A stretch of DNA of 64,000 nt from Mansonella perstans (taxonomy: Eukaryota > Nematoda > Chromadorea > Rhabditida > Onchocercidae). Where the stretch lies: NCBI GenBank assembly GCA_037074765.1, contig JBAMDO010000019.1, positions 186,001 through 250,000 on the forward strand, in the 5' to 3' direction. Each line of letters begins with the position of its first letter. The first letter of the stretch is position 1. Under the pieces are notes generated by a model that saw nothing but the letters and a program-made list of their open reading frames with translations, was not told the DNA's origin and made no database searches. Positions 25,425-37,553 of the stretch are shown here, piece after piece. The translations under genes were made by a program, and so were the position numbers.

Positions 25425-27758
25425 ATATAAATGAATAAAGTGCTGCAGTGATAACTAATCACTTACTAATGAAACATTTGTAATTTTATCAAGAACCAAA
25501 TACAGCTAACTGTATAGAACAAGAGTGAGTCGCCGAATTACAAACGCTTCAAAAAATTTATAATCTATTTTCCATTTCGATGTCAGCAATTTGTATTTTT
25601 TTAGTATACTACGACTTCATTAAAAAATTCAGTAGCACTGGAAAAAAAAGTGAAAAAGTCTTGCATCGCCTTCCAACAGGAAAGCAGTAAATTCCTGCAG
25701 TGCATTTCCTGGAGAAATTGCACAGATTCTTTGTTTTTGTTTGTTCTTTTTACTATAGAACGCTCTCTCTGAGGATACTGTAACATCTTTCTGAGATATC
25801 TAGGAATGTGACTCTTTCTCTTTTAAGAAAATTAATGCGAATTTTTTAAACAGAGTCCAGTTATTCTATAGTTTGTTCCATGCTTGCTGCTGGGATCCTA
25901 AAAAACACAGATGAGACAATTTGTGTTTGACATTTGTCATGAGCATTCTTGTTCGAGAGTAAATGACCTTTAAAAAAAATGAAACAGTGTTGCCATTTGT
26001 TCACTTCGGGTAGAATCAATTTATAGACATCAAAATATTTCACACATTTCTAGCAAGTAGAAAAAACATTCCTTATGAAATCCTTTCTTAGTGCTATTAT
26101 ATAAAGATGTGACAGAAGTAATTAAGAAAGCTTGAAATAATGAATAATTAACTGACAGTAGCACATGATTAAGTATTCAACTAGCATCAAATCATATTGC
26201 ACCTCCGTATCGTCATTTTAACTATATTTCAATTTTTGCGTTTGATTGGTCTTGCAGATTTAGAAAGTTTCGATTTCGAATACATGAGAATGTGTTTCTT
26301 TGGTGGCTATTCAGTTATTTGTAGCTTTTACAGGACCTTAAAATCGTTTATAGATTATAGCAGTGTTTCTAATTATTTCGTTTCCTTTATTGCTCAGAAA
26401 ATCAAATTTGTTTGTTGCAGCTGCCTGGCACTTGAAAAAATCACGACGTTCCAATAAATTTTTGCAAGGATTAGGATAAGTTGCCTAATTAAAAAAATAC
26501 TAGATAGAGAGATTATGCTGGATAACTTTTTTGAGAAGATTACTATTAGGTAACTTTTTCTTTTTCACACAATTTCTCGAGTAAATTTGCTTCACAGTTA
26601 AATGAATGAACACCAAACTGCAAATGCAAAAAAATACATTTTTTCAGATAATTAAAACGCAAATGTCGTGATTGCCTTAAACCAGTATATGGATCACCTT
26701 ACCCATATTTTTTCACTTTCTTGAAAGTTTGAAGTTGAAAAAGAACCATCCATCCCACAGCAAGTTTTCATTTTTTTAAAAATGTTTTTTTTTCACTTTT
26801 ATAAAGATATATTTAGTATTCACATTTCTTACTTGAATAAGTTAGGAATAGGAGATACAATAAAAAAGCAAGTTTTTCGACGAATGCACCACAGAATCGT
26901 ATATTACGATACAAACACTTATGCAAACTCTTACAGGGGGTCAGTAGTTCTCGATTTATGAGCTCCATTTGAAAGATGAAAATTTCATCTGTTTTTCTTT
27001 TTTGTTTTGCTGATGTGATCGTAGGAAAAGCCTCTTCAATACTTCTTTAACCTTCACTGCCTCCTACTTATTCAGGCAAAAATGAATCTCAGATTTCATA
27101 GCCAGTAGAATATCTCGGGATAAAATGCGAGTCAAAAAGTTTAGAACAAAGCTTTACAGACAGCTTTGGAAGTTAAGCGTCAAAAAGAATTTTATTTGCA
27201 GTAAAAGATCTTTCTTAAAATCCTCATAAATAATAATATTCTGTGCTGATTTTATTTACTGAATAATTTTAACTCTTTTCACTTCCAATTTTAAACTAAA
27301 TTTCACTACACTTTTGCTAGCAATGCTAAAAGACTAAGATATTATGGAATGAAATTGGATTCGCAAATACTTTTGTAAGTTATATTGACAAAAGAATGAT
27401 GAGCGGATGTTATTTAAAGTGGAAATCATCAAACATATCATTATAAAGATTTTAATGTAAGATATATATCTTAAGATATATATGTAATATTGTGACAATA
27501 AATTTTGAAGCAAAAAGAGAAGTGAATTTGAAAAGTTAACATAGAAATGCTTACTAATTAACAGAAAATTGAAGGTTTTTAGTTTTATTTATCACTATTT
27601 CAAGCGTACAATCATATTTGTCCTTGCATTATTAATGAACTGCTTTATTTTAATTGTATGTAATAGCTTAGTTCGATTTGCCATCGATATTCTATTGGAG
27701 TTTATTTGATCGCAATGAGGCAACAAATTGTGTTATCCAAAAGCAGGATATTTTCGAG

Positions 27759-27866
27759 AATATGAATGACTGAAATACTAATTAGTTATAATTAGTATCT
27801 GAAATGCTAATTAGTTATAATTAGAATATGAATGACTGAAATACTAATTATCTGAAATACTAATTG
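27759..27866. repeat. AT-rich direct repeats (ctgaaatactaatta)
   Basis: Irregular tandem array of 'tgactgaaatactaatta' and 'gttataattag' modules, four to five copies with indels. Confidence 0.75.
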
Positions 27867-30800
27867 TAGTATAACATATATTTGTAGCAGCTTCAAGCTA
27901 TCATTTTTAGAATGTGTTCGAACGACACAATATTCAATTTTCGACTGAAATTTCTCAGTAAAAGCAATCAAATAAGTTGCTACTTTCAATTATTGATGAA
28001 AAAAATTAGATCGAATCTCGTTCTCTGCTTATTAATTTTAAAATATAGAGAGAATTAACGATGTAGAACAGAGTGAGTAAACGCAAATTAGAAAGGCTGT
28101 TTGTAACATGATATGAAATTAAGAAGTATCATGCTGCTCTTCAGTGAATGAAATCAACATTTACTGATATCATTTTAAAAACAATGTTCCAATTTGATAA
28201 TGAAATAAGCAGTCAAGTTGATAATAAACCAATTTTAGTGTACAATCCTTCTGCCCTCTTAAAGAGGAATTGATTATTCAGTTCAATCTATATATATAAG
28301 GCGATTTTAAATTTAATTTTTTATGGGGCTGCATGTCTAGCAACTATTAAAAAAAAAGCCTGTGGACATCACAGTTAAATTAGAAAGACATGGTTTTGGT
28401 ATTGCTATTTTTACTGTCATAAAAATAAAATAGTCTTCTAAAGAAATTTGCAAAAATTCTATTCTCAACCAATGTTGTTATAGAAATATGAATTCTTAGA
28501 ACAAAAAATTTTTTATCCAAATACATTATTTAAAAAGGAATAAATTGTGAAGAAAAAAGACTTCTTACCTTGAATAAGTGGAATGCAATTTCAATAAGTT
28601 GCAAGGGAATTAGATTGATGCAAACATCTATAGCACTTGAAAATTTAAATCATCAGCTCGATTCTAGCTGAAGCAGTGGATAAAATAGACAAGAATGCGG
28701 AAAATGATAAACGACATGATGCAAGAAGACAGGATTGAAGATCCGGTTTCAGTTTAATGTACGTCACTGAATTGATAGTCCGCTGTCCTCCTTCCCTTTT
28801 TAAAGAGCGACGAGTAAATGTTGCTGTCTTTTCATACACGCACATGGAAACGAAATGAATGGAATGTGACAATCTTAATTGTTTTCCCATTTTGCAAAAA
28901 AAACTCACTGACCTATGGCCTTCTTGAAAAACTGCAAATATATTTCTTAAATTTTAAAACAAATGAAATGAATCATTGGAAATGCTAAAAATTTTTAAAA
29001 TTATTTCTCAACTAATGTTTTCTCGAAGTTTTCTCAATAATTTCTAATTTATGGTGAGATATTTTAAGAAAGAATTTCGTAAAGAATGGAAAATCAACAT
29101 CTATCATTTTTTAATTTCCTAAATAGTATGGCATCTATAAAGGCGCCTTATCATATCGGAGAACATGTGAAATAAGAAAGTAAAGAAATAATACTCTGCT
29201 CATAGCATCTATAAAAGTTGTAAATGCCCAAATGTAATCAATATATCAGAATGACTTCGTAAATACGACGTAGTGAAACTCACAAAGTTATTGCTGTATA
29301 GGTAATTTCTTAAGCTGAAAGGGTAAGAAATGACTTCTGCTATCACTGTTTTCTTGAAAAGATACAACGGGGAGCAGAGACACACAGAAACATTACCCCA
29401 AGATCAGAAGTATGAAATTTATGGTGGAATGAAACAATCAGGCCTTCGTAGTTAAAACCAATAAAACTCCACTTCAACTCTACTATATTTATATTTTCGT
29501 AGTGAAATAACAATATTAGAAGTTTTAAGATTGAAAAGGTTGAAAGAAAAAATTCCAAGTATTTATTACCAAATAACGGGAAGTAACCGAACAGGCAGTA
29601 CAGCTTCGTGAATGTGTTCTAGACAATTTAAGATCAATAGATAAAAAAGTAAAATTAAAACTATGTGAACGTCATTTTTAAGTGGGTTGGACAAATGTAG
29701 AAAGTTCATTTCTAATTCACAAGACCATCCAGCAATAACAAAAAAAAAAAAAAAAAAAAAAACATTCAAACGACAATTCAAGACATCCGGAATCAGTTAA
29801 TGTCTTTTTTTAAATTACAGATTTCATGACGCGCTGTTTATTTTTGGAAGTATAGCGTTATTGCATCTCCAAAACTTCTATTATAAAAGTCTCTTCAATC
29901 AAAACTTTGCTCTTACAATGCCATAAATGTAGAAATATTTTTGAGAAGAATGTTCACTTCAAGAGAAGAATTAAATATTTCATGAGATACTTCATAATGA
30001 AAGTTTTCAATTTTAATTTCATCATGCATTCTTCAAATTTTCTTTATTATCATTCTATTTCAACGATATATAGCAATAATCGAGCTCCTCTAAATTCCAG
30101 ATATCAGGAGTGTACGATAATCAGGTTAATAATGTTAAAAAGTCCAGAGTTACTTATAATGTTGGTTAAGATTGGTTACATTTGGCAAAATCCTTCTCCT
30201 CGCTGGTCCCCAAACTTGACTTAAATGCACAGATTAAAAGTACACCGAGGACTTTAAAGTTAAAGCTTTTCTATTAAGCAAATTTGATTTCAAATAAAAG
30301 TTCTTTACTTTCAATCATATGCGCTACTTGTATCAGAGTTGGATTTCACAAAGCAGTAGCGATATCTTGAAATATTTTTATTGCGTACACGAAGAGTAAT
30401 TCCATGCACCCTCAAATCCTTTACACGTTATATTCTTTTCAACAGCATTCAGTCCATTAAAGCAATACAACACCGATGAGGAAGAACATACAGTCTTGCG
30501 CTGGATTGTATTTGAAATTTCTCAAACGTTGAAATATTACTCTTAAAACCAAGCAAGTTCGATTGTTTTGAATCCCTAACAAACGTCAACAATTTTTGGC
30601 TCACTGAAACTTTAGAAAACAACACTACGATGAGATATCCAACAATATAAATAGTGACGCAGTGTTCTATGTTTTTTTCCCCATAAATAGTGACGTGATG
30701 TTTTATTTGACTAAATTGTAGTCGATTGGCAATAAGGGAATAATATAGGTAATCTTTAAACATGCTTAAAGAAAATGCACATGAAAAGGACAATTGCAAT

Positions 30801-30901
30801 TTCAAACTCGAAAATGAAATTCATAAACATTTGATTTTAATGACAGTGAAAAAACCACTTCTTGAAAAGATAATCAATATCGGTGACAAATTTTTTGAGT
30901 A

Positions 30902-30941
30902 TATTCAGTAAAATTCTACTATTATTCAGTAAAATTCTACT
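30902..30941. repeat. Tandem duplication, ~20 bp x2
   Basis: Two adjacent copies of 'tattcagtaaaattctact'. Nothing else is associated with it. Confidence 0.75.
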
Positions 30942-31442
30942 AGTATGTTAAGGTTAAATTACGAGAAACAATAATAATTTAGACTTTGCATGCATAGTTA
31001 ACCCAAATAGGAAATTTCGAAATTAAAAAAAAGGTAAAATGTTTTCTTCTTCGGGAATTTCCAGTGTAAGGTAATGTTTTTTACGACATCGTTTAATCGA
31101 GAAATAAACATTAGGCTAATCTATATAATAAATCAGGCAGACATTTCTATACAGAATATTTCTATACCGATTAGTATCCAAAATTTGATACTGCTGCGGT
31201 ATATGACACTGACACTATGAGAATGGAGAAGCCTGCCAAAGCGTGTTTGCTACACCGCTTCCAAATTGCTAGTCATTTCTATCAAAAAAACAATTGTAAG
31301 GTCATTAAATGAGCATCATTATTGAATAATCTCAAACTAATAATAATATCAGGATTATAGACGACGATAATGGAACATCTAGAAATATTGTGTTCACTCG
31401 CAGGGATATTCGACAAACCTTCAGTTATAACTGAAGTCGACT

Positions 31443-33843
31443 TTATTGCAGAAGATGTTCGTTTTGAATCTCCATTTCGCGAGGTGATTCTGATGATGTT
31501 GGAGTCTTCGGTAATATGATTTCCTACAATGTGAAGCAAACCATGAAGAAATGGGTAATTAGCAAATCTTTTTTTTGTAAATTTGAAAAAAGAATATATC
31601 GCACTTACAGATGAAGGTTTCGGGCCACGTTCTCCGAACTTATATTCTAATTCAAATCCTGGAATAGTACATAATGGAGGTGTAACAAACTCTTCAAAGC
31701 AAAACTTTTTTTCATTGTCGTTACCTCCACTTATCGGTGTTCGCTCTTCGTTTTCTAAAATACAGGGTCTAAAACGATAAGAATAAAAGAGTATTTTGAA
31801 AATAATCTAGATTTCTGTTACTTAGAAAAACTATACAGTAAAAAAAAAATTCATTCCTGGTACTGTTACTTAAGGTTGTTTTCGAAATTGTAAGCAGTAT
31901 CTAAATCTATACTTGCTAATTTTTATTTCCATCAGATTTCCTCTTAACAGTCCTCTATTATGCCAGTATATGGAAATTCAATTTTTGAAGCAAAAAACTG
32001 CTATTTTTTCACCCGATTTCAATAGCTAACCGGAAAAATCAATACTGCTGTATCGAAGTCTTCTGCTTCGTTGCAATCGTTTCCACTTTGGTTGAACAAA
32101 TTGTATCGAGATCTTTTCAGACAACGTCCCGTCTTCATCGAAGCACTTTTCTTCTTCATCTGATTCTTCTTCATCTATAATTTTTAACATTGAGTGTGTC
32201 GATTGGAAAGTATTTCATTTGTAATTTTGAAATCTTTCCTGAATCTAAATATGTTGTTAGTTAATTTTTAAAACTAAATTTAAAAGCCGTGATACAACCA
32301 TCAGAATACGAGAGATGTCTGCCATTTAACAGGACAAAAACCTTCATTTGACGAATTGTAAGCAGAACCCTCGTGCTCAGTAACTATTCTAGTCTGATTT
32401 TGTCTTGATCCACTGTTGCTCACTTCGCTATTTTGCAAATCACTAAAAAGTATGTGATGAGAAAAGAATATTACTTTAAATAGAAAAAATGAACAGAATG
32501 CACACTTCTAAGTTTCAAAATTCCAATCATTTTTCATTTTGCAATTGAACCTGTTTTTTAGAACAGTTGTAACTTTAATTTGCAAATTAATTTTTGTATA
32601 TCATTTAAATTTCAGCATAATGAAAAATCATAAATAACAAATTTCTGGCTCAATCAAGGGTTCCTCGAACTAGAAATTAATAAAAGTCATCCAATTTCAT
32701 TCGTTAGGAGCATGAGAAAAACATAATTTGGATATTCCTACAGTGTTAGTTAAGTAACTCATTCATATCAATTTCCCTTTCGCCAACCTTCAGCGACTAG
32801 TTGACTAATGAATTTTTCCAAAACTGTGAAGGAAAAAAATGAAATAAAATTAGAATATAACAGCTATAAAAAAGCCTCGATGTTTAGCAAATCTTTAGCG
32901 CATGAGAATTGCTCATAAATTTGACAATTAGATCGAAGTTTTCTGCAAGGTGGAAGGTTATTTGACTTAAGTCTTACAACATTTTATAGTGAAAATCAAA
33001 AATACTTGCCAGAAATGATCACTCTGTTGTGATGAAAAAGATGACTGATGAGCATCTGAATATTGCTCACTATCATTATCCTAAAAAATGGAATAGTGAT
33101 TTTTTTTTTGGTAAACGACTCATCACTCGATTTATACGGGGGATCAAAGCGTCATATTAAGCTGTAATTTTATAGAGTTAACTGCGCGAATTCAAGATGC
33201 AAACTCAAATGACTGTATCATTTTGTTCTCCAATATGAATCATTCAAAATAAAAAAAGCAAATCCGTGTGATACATTTGATAAAATTTATAGTAGCAATT
33301 TTTGAATCAAATAAAAATTTACGGTACCCAATTCTTTTGAAATTTTTTGTCCTCGCATTTTCTTATTTTAGATTCCAACGCATAAAAAGAATAGAGATTG
33401 TATGTAATTTGTATGTACTACATATTGTACGTACTATTGATATTGTGAAGAGGTAAGTTACTACAACAAAATTTTACAACCACCAGAAAGGCAGATTGCA
33501 GTTTATTTAAATTATTTCAAAGTACAAACTTCTCTTCCATCACTTTCTTCGCTTTCATCCGAATTGTTTATCGTTAGTTCAGCAAGCACTTGTCGAGTAA
33601 CTTCTTCTCTTATTTCCTGCATTGTATTTTGTGAAACTTGGCAACATGTTGCTTTGTCAACATTCAATGGAATGTTTTCCTGAAATGATTGGAATATTGT
33701 TTATAACTGAAAAAAAAGGATCCAAATAAAAAATCTTCCAAGCAAATTAACTAAGATTTTTTAAAATTTTATCAAAATTTTCAAAAATTCAAATCATTAC
33801 TCTTTACCTTATTGCAATTTTTCTGATCATCGTCCAACGTCAT
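31443..33843 (-). CDS. Acidic protein with N-terminal KEN box
   Basis: Not recognised. Exons 33808-33843, 33530-33679, 33010-33080, 32342-32442, 32031-32174, 31609-31754, 31443-31523; 242 residues, phases consistent. A KEN motif (residues 12-14, NKENIPLN) spans the first exon junction; KEN boxes direct APC/C-Cdh1 degradation of cell-cycle proteins. Then come a probable helix (MQEIREEVTRQVLAEL), acidic and Ser-rich stretches (DESEESDGRE, DEEESDEEEKCFDEDG), a basic patch (PKWKRLQRSRRLRYSS) and a conserved-looking block (FEEFVTPPLCTIPGFELEY). The end holds TP/SP sites (PKTPTSSESP) that could be CDK targets. The third intron must use a GC donor (GCAAGT). The composition resembles securin-, Ska- or shugoshin-like mitotic regulators, but no homology is claimed. 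Confidence 0.6.
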
Positions 33844-34443
33844 TTTCTGGGTTATTCTCTTCGATTAACTGCAAAATTGAAAGCCAATATTTTAACATAA
33901 AATAAAATAAGCAATTCTCGACTGAAACTTAATTGCCGTACGAATAAGCAAAAGACAACTACTCTTTAATTGGAGAAATTCAATGGAACAAAATACAACC
34001 GCTGCTAGAAAATTACAACTTATGATCATATTATTATTATCATTAACAATGAATAATAATAATTGTAATGAGCATATTATAAAACTTATTACTAACTATC
34101 CTTACTAAGATTAGAGTTTTGAAATTTCCTAGTATAATTCCTAGCCATAAATTCATTATAGAATTTAATGAGTGTTAAACCACTGTTATTCTTTTAGAGC
34201 AATAATTCCTGATTAACTGGGCGATCAAACTTTGGCTTTTTATTTGTAGCTATGAAGTATATGATTCAAAAATAACAATAAATCTAATTTGAAAAAAATT
34301 TCAATCAAAACTTTTGACTTATTAATTAAAATTCTAACATAGTAGTTTGTAAAAAAAAAAAAAAAAAAGCCTCCGTGTGTTTTATCTCATAGCACCGTTG
34401 CCTTCAGGTCCATATTTTTTTCTCGTAGACCATCAATAAAAAG
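33844..34443. promoter_or_regulatory. 5' flank of KEN-box gene
   Basis: AT-rich upstream region with an A-run at about 34352-34368. No specific element was recognised. Confidence 0.35.
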
Positions 34444-34589
34444 AATCAAATGTTTTTAGAGATTTGAAAATTTCAAAAAAACAATCAAATATTTTTAGAG
34501 ATTTAAAAATTCCAAAAATACAATCAAATGTTTTTAGAGATTTAAAAAGTTCAAAAAAAGAATTCAAATATTTTTAGAGATTTGAAAAC
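34444..34589. repeat. Minisatellite, ~38-bp unit, 4 copies
   Basis: Four copies of 'aatcaaatgtttttagagat' followed by ttgaaaattcaaaaa variants. The copies alternate between 'tgttttt' and 'tattttt', hinting at a two-unit higher-order period. Confidence 0.88.
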
Positions 34590-35167
34590 TTTATATAACC
34601 AAAAGCACAAGTCCACTGCCAGAGGTCATTGAATAATAATATAAGAATGAAATATGAAAAATATTTGGCGCCCTTTTCAAGGCAGAAGCAATATTTGTCA
34701 CCCTCCTCTTCACGAACACGGTTTGTTGAATTTTTTCCGATTCACGTCTTGTCATCATCATCTTTCTCTTTCTTCCTCCCTCTAATTCTTTCTACATTAT
34801 AGCTTATAACTATCCCTACTCTTTCCATTACAAAAGTGTCACTGACCGCAAGAAGTTAAATTGCATTGACCTCAAAATGAAATCCTAAAATGATAATAAA
34901 GCTCTCAAAACTTGTAATTATATCAAAGGCTATATACTCTTTCACTTCTAATTTCATCCTTCTTCTTTTCAGGCTAATAAAAGTCACGTAAAGAAAGAAA
35001 GAAACCAAGAAGCAGTTGATTTCTTTAAGGCACAAAAATAATTGATAAAAGAAACTATTTGAAAAAATGACACTTGTTGTTGTTGCTATTTTATTGAACA
35101 ACAAATATCATCTTTTAAATGAACAATAATATTTTAATAAATATTTCTCAAATATTGATGATGCTTC

Positions 35168-35209
35168 AAACATTTAAATATCCATTTAGCATTGGATATT
35201 TAAATGTTT
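35168..35209. repeat. Perfect 17-bp inverted repeat (hairpin)
   Basis: The arms aaacatttaaatatcca and tggatatttaaatgttt are perfectly complementary around an 8-nt loop (tttagcat). Arm plus loop closely resemble half of the unit in the adjacent 42-bp array, so the hairpin may have arisen from an inverted copy of that unit. Confidence 0.9.
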
Positions 35210-35230
35210 TATCATTTAAATATAATTAGA

Positions 35231-35488
35231 AATTAGATGTAAGCATTTAGATATCTATCTAGCAATGTTGCTAATTAGATGTAAGCATTTAGATATCCAT
35301 CTAGCATTGTTGCTAATTAGATGTAAGCATTTAGATATCCATTTAGCATTGTTGCTAATTAGATGTAAGCATTTAGATATCCATTTAGCATTGTTGCTAA
35401 TTAGATGTAAGCATTTAGATATCCATTTAGCATTGTTGCTAATTAGATGTAGGCATTTAGATATCCATTTAGCATTGCTAATTAGATG
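35231..35488. repeat. Minisatellite, 42-bp unit, 6 copies
   Basis: Copies start at 35231, 35273, 35315, 35357, 35399 and 35441 (the last is 39 bp). The unit begins aattagatgtaagcatttag and continues atatccatttagcattgttgct. Because 42 is a multiple of three, both strands show periodic open frames (14-residue repeats). These look like by-products of the period and not genes. Confidence 0.95.
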
Positions 35489-36697
35489 ATTCATCAATTA
35501 ATTGTAGGAAAAAATCAAACCAAAAAAGATCTTCATAAGATTTTAGGACTTGTTTCAATCGCCACGTGAAACTTTTAAAGAACTTTTCGGCTCGCAATCT
35601 TAGACTCATGCTATGTTTAATCTATCGTACTTATAACTTACAACTTCCTTCCTATCAACTTGATAAAGAAGATATAAAGTAATAATAGTGAGATAGAATT
35701 ATTTCAGTTAATTCATTATTTTCATCAACAGGTTGTATAAAATGATATACATACATATATGATTCCATCATTCCCTTCTTTCCAGCTAAATTTATTTGAG
35801 AAAGTATCAACAAAGAAATTTGTTACATAACACTAATTAAGCAGATTTATATTATCATTAACAGTGATTACTATCAATTAAAAAAAGTTGCATTGATGAA
35901 CTTTAAGAAATTAATTGCTATTCATTAATTAATTACTATTCATTTGAAATTAATTGGAAAAATTACACATTAATGAACAACAAGAAATTAATTACTGAAT
36001 CATTAATTAATTGTTATTCATTTTATTAACGGATGAAAACAACGTACATAGGACAATTTCAATTTCAATTAGACATGTATCAGGAACGGGCGAAGTTTTC
36101 CGATAGGCAACAATCGTAGAAAAAACTATTACTTAGTAACGAGGAACTAATAATAAATAAACCGAAATTGCAAAGAATGTTATAACTTATTTGAAATAAT
36201 CCAAATAACAGTATCTGTTATGATACTAATTATCGAGTTGATCTTTGAGCAAAAAAGGATAAAGAAAGGAAGTTATGTCTGAGTCATCTCAGTCATCCAT
36301 ATAATTTTACTACGGGTAATAAATCAAATCACGTGATAGTTGAAGTAATGAGATGAAAGCTCCGATTTGTTATCACAATTATATGAATGGTACAAATCCA
36401 GCGCAGTAAACACAGTCATACTACATGTATCGGAATTTCCAATTTCATCTAAATCGATGGAAATATGAATGCTTTCTTCAGGTTGGATATAATTTCATAT
36501 ATATCATCCATTTCATTCTTCTACCTTTCTCGCAGAAATAATGATATTTGTTGATAAGAATAATGATAAATTGCTATATTGCTAATGTTAGAGTTCAAAG
36601 GCCAAATTAAGCTTTTTTTTTTCAAAATTGTGCATTATGCATATCAAAGTTCAGGGAGATGATAACAATTTGGCGCTTCTCATTAAATTAACTTCAG
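35489..36697. other. Intergenic, AT-rich
   Basis: Irregular 'attaattactattcatt' direct repeats at about 35900-36020. No exon is supported. Confidence 0.5.
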
Positions 36698-37013
36698 GAA
36701 GCTGAAATGCAGATGAATTCCTCATTTGTTAAATTTTTCAAACTTTCCAAAACAGTACGACCTGAAAGGAGAGAAAGGAAAGTAAGTTGTAAAATGAAAA
36801 AATACTTTCATAAAGCATTCTAAAAAATGCAAACTGGAAAGAATAAACAATGTCTCTGAGGGCATCACAACAATCAAAGATCAATGGAAAAGAAAGTTTA
36901 GGGAGCAATTGTATAGCATGGTACCTGGCAATGAGCAATTCTGGAGGGAAAACAAAGAAGCAGGCACTGCGAAAGTGGACGCTGGTCAGGAGAGTAACAA
37001 TCATATCAATTGA
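36698..37013 (+). pseudogene. Candidate exon or frameshifted coding relic
   Basis: After an ACTTCAG acceptor an open frame encodes MQMNSSFVKFFKLSKTVRP and then ERRERK. It stops at 36829 after an A-run, but a shift of one base at the six-A run near 36797-36802 continues a protein-like frame (KCKLERINNVSEGITTIKDQ, then FREQLYSMVPGNEQFWRENK) to TGA at 37013. Alternatives are a 34-bp intron (GTAAGT to AAAG), shorter than usual for nematodes, an assembly error, or a decayed gene. No family was recognised. The hydrophilic helical composition argues for coding origin. Confidence 0.32.
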
Positions 37014-37553
37014 CCAGTTACATCATCAATACCATTGAATATCCCACAACGCACTGACCCTTTCTTTTTCTATAATCCCGACACTCTCATTTTGTCCTCA
37101 AACCATTCCCAGCAACAGGTAAACATAACACTATCAATCTTTTGTGCTTAAAATGATGAGAAATAATTGTAGGTCAATTATTTTTTGCTTTCACTCAATG
37201 ACAATGACCTCAACTGTAATAATTTAACTTATATTGCAGGAATAACTAAAAAAAAATCTTCAAAACTAAAATCATCCTAAGATTTATTTAATCGCTTTAA
37301 AATTGTGAAATGCCACAATTTTTATATCATCTAGAATTGTCGAATTTGATAAATGAGAAAACTTTAATACGAGCAAAATTTTTATTCGCATAGCAATACA
37401 TTTGATGTATTATGTATAAACATGTAATACTGCGCTCAGAAATACTCAACTTGCAGAAAAGCTAATGCAGCTGCCGAGTTCTGGAATAATAAAATTCACA
37501 AACTTTGAAATACTGATTCCAAATTATATTTCTGAAATTATTTCATAGTACGT
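37014..37553. other. Downstream flank of ALDH gene
   Basis: AT-rich sequence expected to hold the ALDH 3' UTR. No other signal was seen. Confidence 0.4.

Larger units (their letters stand above)
24389..31442. other. 7-kb intergenic region, few signals
   Basis: Upstream of the flr-2-like gene and downstream of the KEN-box gene. It contains a candidate terminal exon at 25179-25424, an AT-rich direct repeat at 27759-27866, a tandem duplication at 30902-30941 and an A-run at 29741-29762. Other open frames (26197-26457, 28645-28908, 29907-30224, 30449-30805) lack partner exons. Confidence 0.45.

Noticed and set aside
28645..28908. Minus-strand 87-residue frame, and a plus-strand 29-codon charged frame (AEAVDKIDKN) beneath it
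   Set aside because: Neither has a convincing acceptor/donor pair or neighbouring exon in phase.
30449..30805. 118-residue minus-strand frame
   Set aside because: Composition is that of translated AT-rich DNA and it spans a short direct repeat (aaatagtgacg); no splice or domain support.
35255..35497. Open frames on both strands encoding repeated 14-residue units
   Set aside because: Direct consequence of a 42-bp tandem repeat; no start context, splice sites or biased composition.
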